Shown: positions 20,301-29,415 of the stretch, one piece after another
Numbering within the stretch: position 1 is the first letter of the stretch
Layout of the letters: each line of letters begins with the position of its first letter
Source: Prevotella sp. 10(H)
Lineage (GTDB): Bacteria; Bacteroidota; Bacteroidia; Bacteroidales; Dysgonomonadaceae
Assembly (NCBI RefSeq): GCF_000711235.1
Contig: NZ_JOMI01000002.1
Location: 1-64,000 of the forward strand
Direction: 5' to 3'
Length of the DNA stretch: 64,000 nt
Position numbers and translations under genes: made by a program
Notes under the pieces: generated by a model
What the model was told of the DNA's origin: nothing
The model's database searches: none
Seen by the model: only the letters and a program-made list of their open reading frames with translations

Positions 20301-21250
20301 ACTGGTTCGACGTAACTGTAGGGAATGTTTCCTTGTTCGGTGTCGATTATGATACATATTTTTCTGATGATATACTCCATGCAAAGCAGTTCCTGTTGAA
20401 GGATGTGGTATTGCTAAATTTAAAAAATAAGAAGATTTATACACCGCCGAAACTTCAACCGCTGATTTATACAAAATTGTATGATATTCCGTTCGGAGTA
20501 TCTTTCGATTCTACCGAAATCTCTAATTTTTCGGTTGTATATGAAGAATTGCCGAAGAAGGGAACAGTTACAGGCAAACTGGCATTTATGGGAATGAATG
20601 CTACTGTCGGCGGCTTAACCAACAGGGCATCTCATCCACAACAAATGATGCGGTTGAAAGCCGAAGGTAAGCTTATGGGGGCAGGTTATTTCAATGCAGT
20701 ATGGGATATGCCTGTCACACCCGATTATGATTGCTTTGTACTTGAGGGACATGTATACAGGTTTGATCTGAGAGACCTCAATCATATGGTGACTCCATTG
20801 GCAAATGCTAAGGTGAAGAATGGTATACTCAATGATCTGTGGTTCAGGACAGAGGCTTCGAGTATGAATGCTGCAGTTGATATGAGATTCTTGTATAATG
20901 GATTGGAGGTAAATCTTCTGAAAAATGATGAAGAGCAGTCTACCAAGAAATTTATGAGTGATATTGCCAATTTGATTATACGCTCTAACAATCCCAATAA
21001 AGCAAAAGATAAGCCGAGAGAACCGTCTCTTCATATCACAAGGGACCCTTATCATTCCACTTTCAATTACTTCTGGCAGATATTGCAGCCTGCAATAGTA
21101 GAATCTGTAGGTGTTTCGCAGGGTAAACAGAATTTTGCAAAGAAAGTATCCGGTTTCTTCACCAAAGTAAAGAATTTTTTCACAGGTAAGAAAGAAGATA
21201 AAAAGCCCCCTATACCTGTATTGGGTGTTGAACCTCCGGTTGAAAAATAA
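17345..21250 (+). CDS. Very large AsmA-like/DUF748-type membrane-anchored protein
   Basis: 1301 residues. One N-terminal transmembrane helix (IIFTVLALVIVGGFALNWYL) is followed by an extended periplasmic beta-rich region. It has recurring segments of the form SLDIxxPxIS / IKLxNANV / ESLYLDT and a C-terminal block (GTVTGKLAFMGMNATVGGLTN, then MNAAVDMRFLYNGLEV). AsmA and TamB-like proteins of this shape are proposed to bridge the envelope for lipid transport. The domain is called from repeat pattern and topology only. The Pro-rich tail ends in PPVEK. No partner gene is evident. Confidence 0.7.
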   Translation: MDRKGKKALKIIFTVLALVIVGGFALNWYLRYRLENSLREKFREEISKATDGFYTFSYDKLSVGLFSGELALNGVVLNPDSAVYEKWKKGDSLPDLYYKIKLEEIRFRGINLTWRRDFKNLDFSLFEIKTPDIQIFQPVLNSSLKSPLDKEETKESKTLYQLISTYIDELTVKEINLENAKIHYTIQDPYSAVVYSLIDANFRAYGFLLNKDSYSSGKLLYCDDFEFIANTPQNLLYSDQLILNTNNIKLSTIDELIQIEGVRLHPSDEYLQDKEEKTGAYVNAEIESVLVKGVKFERKDAKNFLDADSFDISSTAIEYYNVSGSDVAQSKDTTQNKDSINKGQPWSLYTIVSPLLQRVSIGKIGIEKTRFDYTNIQNGKTDVYKLDQFDFHANSFLIDSLSQYKRKFWYVDNFAMKATDINGEIESNNANVNIESLYLDTEEKHFNISDIKIRPIKTRGVSDDYLSGNIDSIFIEGLNYDTGISADELRIENPNIQYYKITKGKKNSSGGKDGIEASKDALNVFNPYANYLSVKDIKLVNANVIVHDFSMKSTYRLNKLNFYAVNFLIDEETRKTARYLFTYDDIGLSFRNFDNLLDDNNYRLQIKSLDLSTLKGSLLMEGIRLIPQTVSWSKAPATYYDINIPSIKLRGFDNLSYLNQKNLKIKSLDIASPHISMVKTADSPKKTKSENNDMSSVFSNIIADAVNINDAEFKYVDEVTADSLTTTLDAFRLNTLQWATGKNFKIGEFILQSPKVDYISRHIAPKSQPQGNTSTKGTDGIIKLLGQKINIGKFSITHGEFDIQQPDKKFNTQLPDFTLAGINWDRNKSFLELSSLDIMNPVISLSQQRKEEVSRADTTKSSKSDIYTILNPYADIASIKGVNISNAKINHTYPSIIVPVQNEMNNTTNLAIEGLQINTVDRKVRMDDMNFNTKDLSLPIIDGYYTLGFGEIDVNKNAGTLKLSDIRMESAYPKMEFSYRHPTHMDWFDVTVGNVSLFGVDYDTYFSDDILHAKQFLLKDVVLLNLKNKKIYTPPKLQPLIYTKLYDIPFGVSFDSTEISNFSVVYEELPKKGTVTGKLAFMGMNATVGGLTNRASHPQQMMRLKAEGKLMGAGYFNAVWDMPVTPDYDCFVLEGHVYRFDLRDLNHMVTPLANAKVKNGILNDLWFRTEASSMNAAVDMRFLYNGLEVNLLKNDEEQSTKKFMSDIANLIIRSNNPNKAKDKPREPSLHITRDPYHSTFNYFWQILQPAIVESVGVSQGKQNFAKKVSGFFTKVKNFFTGKKEDKKPPIPVLGVEPPVEK

Positions 21251-21252
21251 TA

Positions 21253-22176
21253 TTACTCTTTGAAAAGCCTCCCCTGAAAGGTCTCTCTTTCAGCAAATCT
21301 TTTCAGTACTTTAGCGGTGAATTCGAAGTTTTTCAATCCCCAGTCGGGTGCTATAAGTAGCTCTTTTGGAGATTGGGATACAAAACGTTCTAAAATAAAT
21401 TCAGGATTGAGCCGTTCTGCAAAATCAACGATCAAATCGATGTATTCATCTACTTCAAATAAATTAAACCATTCGGGATTTTCACGATATTGCTTTGCCA
21501 TTACCGTGCCTTTTATCAGTTGCAGTTGATGTAGCTTTACGGTAGTTAGCGGTAGTTTTGATATCTTATCAGCATGGGCAAGTACTTGTTCGCGGCTTTC
21601 GTGTGGTAATCCTAATATGAGATGTGCTCCTGTATAAATGCCTTTCGAAGCAGTCTTATTAATAGCTTCTACACTTTCGGCATATGTATGTCCCCTGTTT
21701 ATAAATTCCAAAGTAGAGTCGAGCGTAGATTCCAATCCGTATTCTATTATCAAAAACGTGCGCTTACTTAAATCACTGAAATAATCGAGCAAATCATCAG
21801 GCATGCAATCAGGCCTTGTACCTATAATTAAACCGACAACATTAGGGTAGGATAGTGCTTCTTCGTACAATGCTATCAGCTTGTCAATATCATCGTACGT
21901 ATTAGTATAAGATTGGAAGTAAGCCAGATACTTCATCTCGGGATACTTTCTTGAAAAGAAAGCTATGCCATCTGTCAGCTGATCGGTGACAGAACGTTGT
22001 TTCCCGCTATAGCCCGGACTGAAACTTTGGTTGTTACAATATGTACAGCCTCCAACAGCTTTGAGGCCATCTCTGTTGGGACAAGTAAAACCTGCATTGA
22101 TTGATATTTTCTGAACCTTATACGGAAAGTGCCTGTATAACAATTCGCCAAATTCTCTGTAATATTTATTCTGCAT
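21253..22176 (-). CDS. TIGR01212-family radical SAM protein (YhcC-like)
   Basis: 307 residues. The iron-sulfur cluster cysteines are in TCPNRDGLKAVGGCTYC (Cys32, Cys44, Cys47). This unusual CxnCxxC spacing identifies the YhcC group rather than the common CxxxCxxC. GTRPDC, YGLESTLDSTL and HLILGLPHESREQ are further family motifs. The molecular reaction is not known to me. The gene is convergent with the AsmA-like gene (two bases between stops) and has its own promoter; the AT-rich gap lies upstream. Confidence 0.92.
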   Translation of the reverse strand: MQNKYYREFGELLYRHFPYKVQKISINAGFTCPNRDGLKAVGGCTYCNNQSFSPGYSGKQRSVTDQLTDGIAFFSRKYPEMKYLAYFQSYTNTYDDIDKLIALYEEALSYPNVVGLIIGTRPDCMPDDLLDYFSDLSKRTFLIIEYGLESTLDSTLEFINRGHTYAESVEAINKTASKGIYTGAHLILGLPHESREQVLAHADKISKLPLTTVKLHQLQLIKGTVMAKQYRENPEWFNLFEVDEYIDLIVDFAERLNPEFILERFVSQSPKELLIAPDWGLKNFEFTAKVLKRFAERETFQGRLFKE

Positions 22177-22197
22177 TTATTGACAATATTGACAACA

Positions 22198-22205
22198 CAA
22201 AGGTA
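22198..22205 (-). promoter_or_regulatory. -7 promoter element of the radical SAM gene
   Basis: TACCTTTG on the minus strand, 22 bp upstream of the start codon. Just below it is a short direct repeat, ttgtcaatattgtcaat. Confidence 0.6.
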
Positions 22206-23423
22206 ATAATTCACTTAATCAATCGATTATATATTTAGTCATTTAATAATCTTTAAGTTAGTTAGGGATGATAACATAGGATAAATAAAAATTTTCTTGG
22301 CTAAATAGGTATTTTTCAATTATTAGCAGAAATATTTTTTAATGAAAAATTTGATAGACTAAATATATAGTTTTCTATTATGAAAACTAGGATTTATTTT
22401 TTTATAATAATTCTTCGAATTTGAATTATTAATAAGGTGACCCCCGTAATTTATTTCCTTAGAAATTAGCTGATATATATTACAGTTGGCTGTGTATATT
22501 GTTAGTAATTAATATATAAACTTTAATTTAATAAATTCTGATAATGCATTTTCTTATATATTTTTCTTTTTTGAATTATAATATTAAATATGATAACAAT
22601 TAATACTAAATTTTTAATCTCTTAGTAAATATATAATAATTATGAAATCATACTCGGAATAAATAAATTATATATTCATCAATAAAATTGGTATATTCTA
22701 TTGATAAAATCTTTTACAGAAATATAATTTATAAATTCTTTTCAAATAATTCTACTTTAAAAAATTATTTCCTGAAAATTATCAGATAGACATTTTTTCA
22801 ATTTATTATCCATTCGGGAAACTAAATCTTATAAGTTTAATTTTATTGTTGTCAGATACGTATCTATCTAACTTATATACAGATATTCATTCGCGTTTTT
22901 ATGTGTCTTATTATTAATATATTATGGATAATATTAAATACTTATATCTTAAATGTTAAATAATTATTTTATTAATTATGAAAATTATATAATTCTTGCT
23001 GATGTATGATTGTTGAATATTTATTCTATCTCTCTAGTTAATTAATAAATATCAATTAGAATTTTGAGGTTGCTATCAATTGCTTATTAACATATAAATC
23101 ATGAAATTATTTCAAGTAATAACTAAAAATAATTTTTAATTATACTATAACTTATCGTTAAAGTTTTTTCTAAAATATGAAGTATTATTTTTATGAGCTT
23201 GCACGATATGTATTATATAGATACATATTTATAAATAAGATGAAAGTCTCTTTTCTAATTTAATGGTCTGAAATGGTATTTCTAATACATATATTGTATT
23301 ATGAATTATATAAAATATGCATCTGTAATAATTTTGAGAGATTATCTGATTCTTTTTATGTACAGCAATAAAATAATTACTTTAAACTATTTATTAGTGA
23401 AAATCATAATATTATATAAAAAA
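22206..23423. other. Extremely AT-rich gene-free region (about 1.2 kb)
   Basis: Counted lines carry only about 6 to 11 G or C per 60 bases, against roughly 25 in the neighbouring genes. All six frames are broken by frequent stops, and no frame of useful length has a ribosome site. Both flanking genes point left: tsaE ends at a terminator, and the radical SAM gene has a promoter within 30 bp of its start. Neither therefore needs this space. Features seen: a palindrome gatacgtatc near 22856, and a lone GC patch ggtgacccccgta near 22437. I see no RNA gene. Confidence 0.8.
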
Positions 23424-23448
23424 TTCTGAAGTCGTCAAAACTTCAGGA
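23424..23448 (-). terminator. Terminator after tsaE
   Basis: A stem ctgaagt/acttcag, extended to 9 bp by weak pairs, is followed on the minus strand by aattttttatat. It lies about 60 bp past the tsaE stop. Confidence 0.75.
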
Positions 23449-23506
23449 AATAATTATAAATCAATTCTCTATAATTTAAATGATTATTATAAGATGACTT
23501 CCTTTT

Positions 23507-23917
23507 TCAAAAAGTCACAATCCGGCTATTGTCATGCAATGCGCTGATTTTTATATTTACAGTATCATTCGGCAATAAACTCTCAACTTTTTCCGGCCAT
23601 TCTATAAAGCATAGGCTTCCACTATAAAAATAATCTTCATACCCGAAATCGAAAGCTTCTTCTACTTTATTGATGCGATAGAAGTCGAAATGATAGATTA
23701 ATTCTCCACTATCCGAACGGTACTCGTTCACAATAGCAAATGTAGGACTATTGATAGTATCCGATACTCCGAGATTCTCACATATAGCTTTGATGAATGT
23801 TGTTTTACCTGCTCCCATTTCACCGCGAAAAGCGAAGACGGTATTATCGCCCATTTGCCGGATAAATTCCTTTGCCGCTTCGTTTATTGTATCGAGCGAT
23901 TCTATTCTTATTTCCAT
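23507..23917 (-). CDS. tsaE: tRNA threonylcarbamoyladenosine synthesis ATPase TsaE
   Basis: Partner of TsaB/TsaD in making t6A37 of ANN-decoding tRNAs. 136 residues, normal length. Walker A is [10 protein letters not shown] at residues 32-41; downstream are the conserved [10 protein letters not shown] and FYRI segments and FIEWPEK near the C-terminus. It has its own TATCTTTG promoter element after porX. Confidence 0.96.
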   Translation of the reverse strand: MEIRIESLDTINEAAKEFIRQMGDNTVFAFRGEMGAGKTTFIKAICENLGVSDTINSPTFAIVNEYRSDSGELIYHFDFYRINKVEEAFDFGYEDYFYSGSLCFIEWPEKVESLLPNDTVNIKISALHDNSRIVTF

Positions 23918-23939
23918 ATCGAGTGAATTAATTCCGCTG

Positions 23940-23947
23940 CAAAGATA
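23940..23947 (-). promoter_or_regulatory. tsaE -7 promoter element
   Basis: TATCTTTG on the minus strand, 22 bp upstream of tsaE. Confidence 0.6.
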
Positions 23948-23969
23948 AAGTTTATTCTATTTACCGCTA

Positions 23970-25514
23970 TTATTTGCCTGTTAAAGTAATTACGGGCACA
24001 ATCATTTCTTCCATTGAAATGCCTCCGTGCTGGAATGTCTCCGTATAGTAAGATACATAATGGTTGTAGTTGTTCGGATAAGCAAAAAAGTCTTCTCCGG
24101 TGGCAAATATGTACTTTGTACTGATATTCGGTGCGGGCAACCCTACCTTTTCCGGTGAGTGGATATCATATACTTTTTTGCGGTCGTATTCGAGGTTTCT
24201 TCCGAGTTTGTAGCGGATATTAGAGTTTACGCTTTTGTCGCCTATTACTTTAACAGGATTTTTAACGCGTATAGTTCCGTGGTCGGTGGTTAATATTATT
24301 TTGTATCCCATATCCTTTGCTTTCCTCAGGATATCCATTGTGCTGGAATGCCTGAACCACGAACGGGTAAGTGAGCGGTACGCCGCTTCATCCGATGCCA
24401 GTTCGCGTATCATCTTTGAATCGGTACGGGCATGCGAAAGCATATCCACAAAGTTAATCACTACTACATTCAGCGGTTTATTGCTCATTGCACTCATATT
24501 TTGAACAAGCTTTTCTCCCGATGAAGAGGACAGAATCTTAGTATATGAAAAATCATATTTCAAATGATTTCTTTCAATTTGTTTTCGTAAAAAAGCCTCT
24601 TCATTTTGGTTTTTGCTTTCATCTTCATCTTCTTCAACCCACAGATCAGGATAAGATTTTACAATTTGCGACGGCATAAGACCTGAAAAGATTGTATTCC
24701 GTGCATATTGGGTAGCAGTTGGTAATATGCTGAAATATTCTTCTTCCGTGATATTGAAATCATTTGCCAACAGGTCTTTTACCTCCCACCATTGATCGAG
24801 CCGGAAATTATCGATAAGGATAAAAAATACCTTTTCATCGCTGTTTAATAGCGGAAAAACTTTTTTCGGGAATAGCTCAGGGCTTATTAACGGCCTGCCT
24901 TCTATACTATTAATCCACGACTCATAATTTTGTTTGATGTATTTGCAAAAACCTTGATTAGCTTCCTGCTTTTGCATCCGTAACAATTCTATCAATGGAT
25001 TTTGGGAAGCTGTCAGTTCGGTTTCCCAATAGATGAGTTTTTTGTAGATGTCAATCCAGTCCTTATAATCGGTAGATTCGTTGATCCGTGCACTAATCTT
25101 TGTGTATTCTTCCCGATAGCTTTCCAATGTCATTTCGGAAACGATATCGTCTTTATGCAGGTTTTTCTTTATCGAAAGTAGTATCTGATTCGGATTCACG
25201 GGCTTGATAAGATAATCGGCTATCTTTTTTCCTATGGCATGCGTCATAATTCCCTCGTCTTCACTTTTGGTAATCATGATGACGGGAATATTCGGATCGA
25301 TTTCTTTTATAATACTTAATGTTTCCAGTCCTGCCAGTCCCGGCATGTTTTCATCGAGGAAAACGATATCGAACGATTCGCTTTTTATGCTGTCTATAGC
25401 GTCATGTCCGCTGTTCACAGGAGTTACTTCATAGCCCTTTTCCTGCAAAAAGAGAATATGTGCGCGCAGAATGTCTATTTCGTCATCTGCCCATAGTATC
25501 CGTTTTTTTCTCAT
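23970..25514 (-). CDS. porX: PorX-like response regulator with PglZ (alkaline-phosphatase-superfamily) domain
   Basis: 514 residues. The receiver domain has acidic pocket DDE at 10-12, phospho-acceptor Asp54 in FLDENMPG, and Lys in YLIKPVNP. It is joined by a helical linker to a PglZ domain with FILIDNFRLDQW, LTTDHGTIRVKNPVKVIGD and the C-terminal QHGGISMEEM. This architecture is that of PorX, which with PorY controls type IX secretion genes in Porphyromonas. No PorY kinase or T9SS gene is in the window, so its targets here are unknown. A hairpin lies in its probable leader. Confidence 0.92.
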   Translation of the reverse strand: MRKKRILWADDEIDILRAHILFLQEKGYEVTPVNSGHDAIDSIKSESFDIVFLDENMPGLAGLETLSIIKEIDPNIPVIMITKSEDEGIMTHAIGKKIADYLIKPVNPNQILLSIKKNLHKDDIVSEMTLESYREEYTKISARINESTDYKDWIDIYKKLIYWETELTASQNPLIELLRMQKQEANQGFCKYIKQNYESWINSIEGRPLISPELFPKKVFPLLNSDEKVFFILIDNFRLDQWWEVKDLLANDFNITEEEYFSILPTATQYARNTIFSGLMPSQIVKSYPDLWVEEDEDESKNQNEEAFLRKQIERNHLKYDFSYTKILSSSSGEKLVQNMSAMSNKPLNVVVINFVDMLSHARTDSKMIRELASDEAAYRSLTRSWFRHSSTMDILRKAKDMGYKIILTTDHGTIRVKNPVKVIGDKSVNSNIRYKLGRNLEYDRKKVYDIHSPEKVGLPAPNISTKYIFATGEDFFAYPNNYNHYVSYYTETFQHGGISMEEMIVPVITLTGK

Positions 25515-25530
25515 TCAAAACTGTGGTTTA

Positions 25531-25574
25531 TATAACACAAGCCACATTTATTCCTCATAAAGTGGCTTGTTATA
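25531..25574 (-). terminator. Imperfect palindrome between the GH18 gene and porX (terminator or porX leader hairpin)
   Basis: tataacacaagccacattta pairs with taaagtggcttgttata around a short loop, with two bulges. It follows the GH18 stop by 75 bp, which suits a terminator. It also lies downstream of a candidate porX promoter element (25598-25605), so it would be in the porX leader RNA. Confidence 0.65.
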
Positions 25575-25597
25575 TCGTTATGCACTCTAGTTATTAT

Positions 25598-25605
25598 CAA
25601 AAGTA
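25598..25605 (-). promoter_or_regulatory. Candidate porX -7 promoter element
   Basis: TACTTTTG on the minus strand, a TAnnTTTG match 84 bp upstream of the porX start codon. Confidence 0.45.
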
Positions 25606-25648
25606 CAAACAGAAGTGCAATAAGTAAAACGGGCAGGGTTAAAAATTA

Positions 25649-26776
25649 TTATTTAAGCGCTGCGTTTATAGCATTCAAAAGATACTCTTTCGGGTCTGAA
25701 CTGTATTCCCAGAACATAACTCCCGCCATTCCGTTAGTTTTCACATACTCACATTTTGCTGTTACCGATTCTTCATCGTCGTATGTGAGGAATGTTCCTT
25801 TATAGAAGTTGAAGAGGAACGGAGCTTGTGCTGCCTCATCCCAATAGCGGTAATATTCATTCTTGTTGACAAGGCTGTCTTTAATGAAAGTATATCCTTT
25901 TCCTTCTATTTGCTTATCCACTGCATCGCCTATTCCTTCCGAAGCACCTTTCTTCAACTGATACATTCTTCCATAGAAAGCAATTCCCATAACCAGTTTT
26001 TCCATTGGTACGCCTGCCTTATTGAACGCTTTCACCGCTAAATCTGCACTGTTCGACGGACTGTATTTGTCAGAAGCTAAGAGATTAGTGTGGTGAACCG
26101 CCGTATCTGACGATTGCGTATCGTAACTCATTATGTTTATATAATCCAGGTATTGTTGTGCTTTATCCATTTCGGTATTGTCTACAAACTTCTGGAATCC
26201 GCCGACTGCCGTTGTTAGCAGATATTTTTTCTCAGTTGTCTTTTCAAGTGCGTCAAGCTCAGCCTTTATCGCAGCAAACATCAGCGTATAATTTTGTTTG
26301 TCTTCAGGACGGAAAACATTTCCTGCATCACCTTCAATAGCAGGATATTCCCAGTCAATATCTACTCCATCGAGATTGTATTTATGCATGATTTCAACGG
26401 CCGATTTGGCAAATGTCTTTTGCCCTTCTGCTGTGAGTACTGCATCGGAAAAGTTCTTGCTCCATGTCCAGCCTCCTACTGATATAAAGATCTTGAGGTC
26501 AGGATTTACTTTCTTCAACTCGTTTAATTTTCTGAAATTAACGGTATCAGTCGCCTCATTGGTGAGAAAAGCTTTTCCCCCCTGTACATCTACAAAGGCA
26601 TAATTAATATGGGTAATTTTGTCCGGAGATATTTTACTCACGTCCACTAATCCGTTAAATCCGGCTACATAAGCTATGATGACGGGCTTTGCTTTTTCCG
26701 GCTCTTTTTTACCTCCCGAACACGATGAGAAAATCGCAAGGAGTATTAAAGCTGATAAAATAAAATTCTTTTTCAT
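25649..26776 (-). CDS. Glycoside hydrolase family 18 lipoprotein (chitinase/endo-N-acetylglucosaminidase type)
   Basis: Start set at the ATG at 26776; an upstream TTG at 26785 in the same frame is less likely. A lipoprotein signal (MKKNFILSALILLAIFSSCSGG) anchors the enzyme. The catalytic DxxDxDxE motif is intact as LDGVDIDWEYP near residues 136-146, with the SxGG strand ISVGGWTW before it. The barrel closes with GVMFWEYSSDPKEYL. It cleaves beta-1,4 GlcNAc bonds in chitin or N-glycans; the exact substrate is not readable. It lies 9 bp downstream of the metalloprotease stop and is probably co-transcribed with it. Confidence 0.93.
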   Translation of the reverse strand: MKKNFILSALILLAIFSSCSGGKKEPEKAKPVIIAYVAGFNGLVDVSKISPDKITHINYAFVDVQGGKAFLTNEATDTVNFRKLNELKKVNPDLKIFISVGGWTWSKNFSDAVLTAEGQKTFAKSAVEIMHKYNLDGVDIDWEYPAIEGDAGNVFRPEDKQNYTLMFAAIKAELDALEKTTEKKYLLTTAVGGFQKFVDNTEMDKAQQYLDYINIMSYDTQSSDTAVHHTNLLASDKYSPSNSADLAVKAFNKAGVPMEKLVMGIAFYGRMYQLKKGASEGIGDAVDKQIEGKGYTFIKDSLVNKNEYYRYWDEAAQAPFLFNFYKGTFLTYDDEESVTAKCEYVKTNGMAGVMFWEYSSDPKEYLLNAINAALK

Positions 26777-26785
26777 ATAATTCAA

Positions 26786-29302
26786 TTATTTGGTGGTGTC
26801 TAATGCTATCTCTATCTGCGCGAGCAAGTCCTGTAAATGGCTTCGTTTCAATCCCGATGCCGAATTTGCAGCACTTCTGATGCTTTGGCGCAAATCCATT
26901 AACTGTGTGCGGGCGATGCCTGTCGCATCCGATGCCCGTGCACCCATTTGCGGATTGTTATTTTTCGGGTCGATTATATTTATCAATGCATTTACGTAAT
27001 TTTTCTGCAGGTTGCGACGGTATATATCGATTTGTTTGCCGTTTGTCAGTTCCGACCAGATGCTTTTCTTCAGGTCGCTGAACATATTAAGCGCCGTGTA
27101 TGCACTATTCCCGTTAAAGGCTTCGTCGCGCAACATCTTATCTATTGTATGTTTACTTATCAGACGGTCAATTGTTCTTTTCTGCACATTTCCTATAGCG
27201 CTGATTGGGTCTACACTTGCTTTTGTAATCAGTGTTTTGTCTATCAGCCATTCAGGTGTAGTAAATAGTTGTATATCCAGGAATTTCATCGCTTCTTTCT
27301 GTATACTTGCCGGAACAAATTCCTCCGAATTTCCGGATTCTTCTACCATAACAGGCGTGCGGTAGATACCGGCGATATTTTTAGTCACATGTCCCATATA
27401 TCTACCATATTGGGTGACTACTTCTCCGTAAATAGATGTTGCCATGGCATATCCTTTATTCGGTTCTCTTGTCCAATCGAGTATCTGAGGAACCATGCGT
27501 TGCAGGTTCTTTATACCATATGTGCTGGCAAGCATGGCATCGTCGCCAAGGTCTTCGCTCTGGTTACGCGGGTCGTCATAATCGGTTTCGGTACCGAATG
27601 TGAAACGTTTGTCGCTCTGCAATTTCTCCATTATAGTTTTATTGGAGAACGGAACTTCATCTTCCGGTGTTGCAAATTGAGGGAGGTATCTGTATCCCCA
27701 TTCTATCGACCAGTCATCGTATATACCGATGCGCGGGAAAAGGCCTTTCTCCGAAATATTATCTTCCGGTTGTGCAATATAGTTGAATCGGGCATAATCC
27801 ATAATGGACGGTGTATGTCCGTTTGCTTCTACCCATTCCTTATTTCTCAGGTTCTCAACAGGAACAGTCGCCGACGAGCCGAAGTTATGCCTCAGTCCTA
27901 ATGTGTGACCTACTTCATGCGATGACACAAAACGTATTAGCTCACCCATAAGTGCATCATCGAAAGTCAGTTTCTGTGCGCGCTTGTCCACAGTTCCGGC
28001 CTGTATCATATACCAGTTGCGAAGCAGCAGCATTACATTGTGGTACCAGTTGATGTGTGTTTCTATAATTTCACCACTGCGTGGGTCGTGTACATGCGGT
28101 CCGCTTGCGTTCGGTATATCAGACGGTTTGTATACAATGGCTGAATGACGTGCATCATCGAGGCTCCAAGTTGAATCTTTGGGAGCTTCAAGTCCGATAA
28201 TTGCATTTTTGAATCCGGCTTTTTCAAATGATTTCTGCCAGTCGTTCACTCCCTGAATCAGGTAAGGAACCCATTTTTTAGGAGTGGCAGGGTCTATATA
28301 GAATACAATTTGCTTTTTAGGTTCTACCAATTCGCCGTTCAGGTATTTCTGAAGTTCGCCGTCCTTTGGTTCCAATCGCCAGCGGGTAATCTTCGATTTG
28401 TAATCTATTCCCTGCGGGTTGGAATCAAAGTCTGTATACCGGACTGCAAAATAGGCAACACGCGGGTCGAATAACCGCGGTTTCATCGGCACTTTCGGAA
28501 GTAATACCATCGAACTGTTCAATTCATAAGTCATCGGGTCGGTAGGGTAGTACTGTGCAGCCTGTGGCGGATATCCCTGCGGTGCAGTCTGTGCGTAAGT
28601 CTTCACCGTTCTGATTTCGACATTGATAGGATAGGCTTTTATGGTATCGATATAGCCTCTGTCGGCAAAATGATTTCCGATTCCCCGGTATTTCTTCATG
28701 TTACCATCGAAGAAGAAAACACTATTGTCTCCGTTCAGGAAGTCCGTTACGTCGATCACTGCCGTCGAAGTATTCTTAACAGAATCTTTGTTATATGCCT
28801 GTACGGCAAATGAGGCGAAAATCGGTTGTATATTTGAATTCTTCACAGACTGATACATACCGAGTGTATCGTTCGCCTGTTCGAGATAAGAAATATTGCG
28901 GATAAAGACTTTATTATTCGGGCCTTTTTCGAAACGAATTACATTTTCGCCTATCTGGTCACCCGGATAGCCTACCTGCGATTTGTATCTGTTAACCGGA
29001 GCTTTCGATATTCTGTTTACTACGAGAATATCCCTCTCCATAATAGAGTCGGGTAGCTCAAAGAAGTATTTTTCCTTTACTTTATGTACTTTAAAGAAAC
29101 CTGTATTTGTCCGTGCTTCTTTGGTAATCACTTCTCCGTATTTTTTCGGTTCGGACGGAGATGCTGCCGGTTTAGCTGCAGGGGCTGCTGCTTCTTTTTT
29201 GTCTTCTTTCTTCTTCTTTTTGAAAGGATTTTTGATCTGTGCGTCGACGCTTACAATCCCGAAGGAAAGGAATAATACCAGAATAAGGTTTTTTACGGAC
29301 AT
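26786..29302 (-). CDS. Large exported zinc-dependent metalloprotease (DUF5117/DUF5118 type)
   Basis: 838 residues. A signal peptide (MSVKNLILVLFLSFGIVSVDAQ) is followed by a Lys/Ala-rich linker (KKKKKEDKKEAAAPAAKPAA). The metzincin-type zinc site is HEVGHTLGLRHNFGSS, near the middle, with a downstream Met-turn candidate SIMDYARFNY. This matches the Bacteroidota DUF5117-metalloprotease family of periplasmic or surface proteases. Likely roles are protein degradation for nutrition or host interaction, which is inference. A TAGTTTTG promoter element lies upstream, and the GH18 gene follows directly. Confidence 0.92.
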   Translation of the reverse strand: MSVKNLILVLFLSFGIVSVDAQIKNPFKKKKKEDKKEAAAPAAKPAASPSEPKKYGEVITKEARTNTGFFKVHKVKEKYFFELPDSIMERDILVVNRISKAPVNRYKSQVGYPGDQIGENVIRFEKGPNNKVFIRNISYLEQANDTLGMYQSVKNSNIQPIFASFAVQAYNKDSVKNTSTAVIDVTDFLNGDNSVFFFDGNMKKYRGIGNHFADRGYIDTIKAYPINVEIRTVKTYAQTAPQGYPPQAAQYYPTDPMTYELNSSMVLLPKVPMKPRLFDPRVAYFAVRYTDFDSNPQGIDYKSKITRWRLEPKDGELQKYLNGELVEPKKQIVFYIDPATPKKWVPYLIQGVNDWQKSFEKAGFKNAIIGLEAPKDSTWSLDDARHSAIVYKPSDIPNASGPHVHDPRSGEIIETHINWYHNVMLLLRNWYMIQAGTVDKRAQKLTFDDALMGELIRFVSSHEVGHTLGLRHNFGSSATVPVENLRNKEWVEANGHTPSIMDYARFNYIAQPEDNISEKGLFPRIGIYDDWSIEWGYRYLPQFATPEDEVPFSNKTIMEKLQSDKRFTFGTETDYDDPRNQSEDLGDDAMLASTYGIKNLQRMVPQILDWTREPNKGYAMATSIYGEVVTQYGRYMGHVTKNIAGIYRTPVMVEESGNSEEFVPASIQKEAMKFLDIQLFTTPEWLIDKTLITKASVDPISAIGNVQKRTIDRLISKHTIDKMLRDEAFNGNSAYTALNMFSDLKKSIWSELTNGKQIDIYRRNLQKNYVNALINIIDPKNNNPQMGARASDATGIARTQLMDLRQSIRSAANSASGLKRSHLQDLLAQIEIALDTTK

Positions 29303-29336
29303 GGTGGAAAGGTGTTAGGTGAATAATCTTTAGATA

Positions 29337-29344
29337 CAAAACTA
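29337..29344 (-). promoter_or_regulatory. -7 promoter element of the metalloprotease-GH18 unit
   Basis: TAGTTTTG on the minus strand, 35 bp upstream of the start codon. Confidence 0.55.
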
Positions 29345-29415
29345 AAAAAAATAAATGGATAAATAATTTGATTACTCGATATATGTTTAGATATAAAGTA
29401 ATATAAAAGGCCTAA

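Noticed and set aside
22381-22425. Tiny frame starting MKTRIYFF in the desert
   Set aside because: Only 14 codons, no ribosome site, and expected by chance in such AT-rich DNA.
22206-23423. AT-rich desert as the replication origin
   Set aside because: No clear cluster of TTATNCACA boxes and no dnaA or dnaN nearby; only isolated partial matches such as ttatccatt.
27269-27901. 210-residue antisense frame within the metalloprotease
   Set aside because: Shadow of the real gene, Cys/Phe/Ile-rich, no start context.
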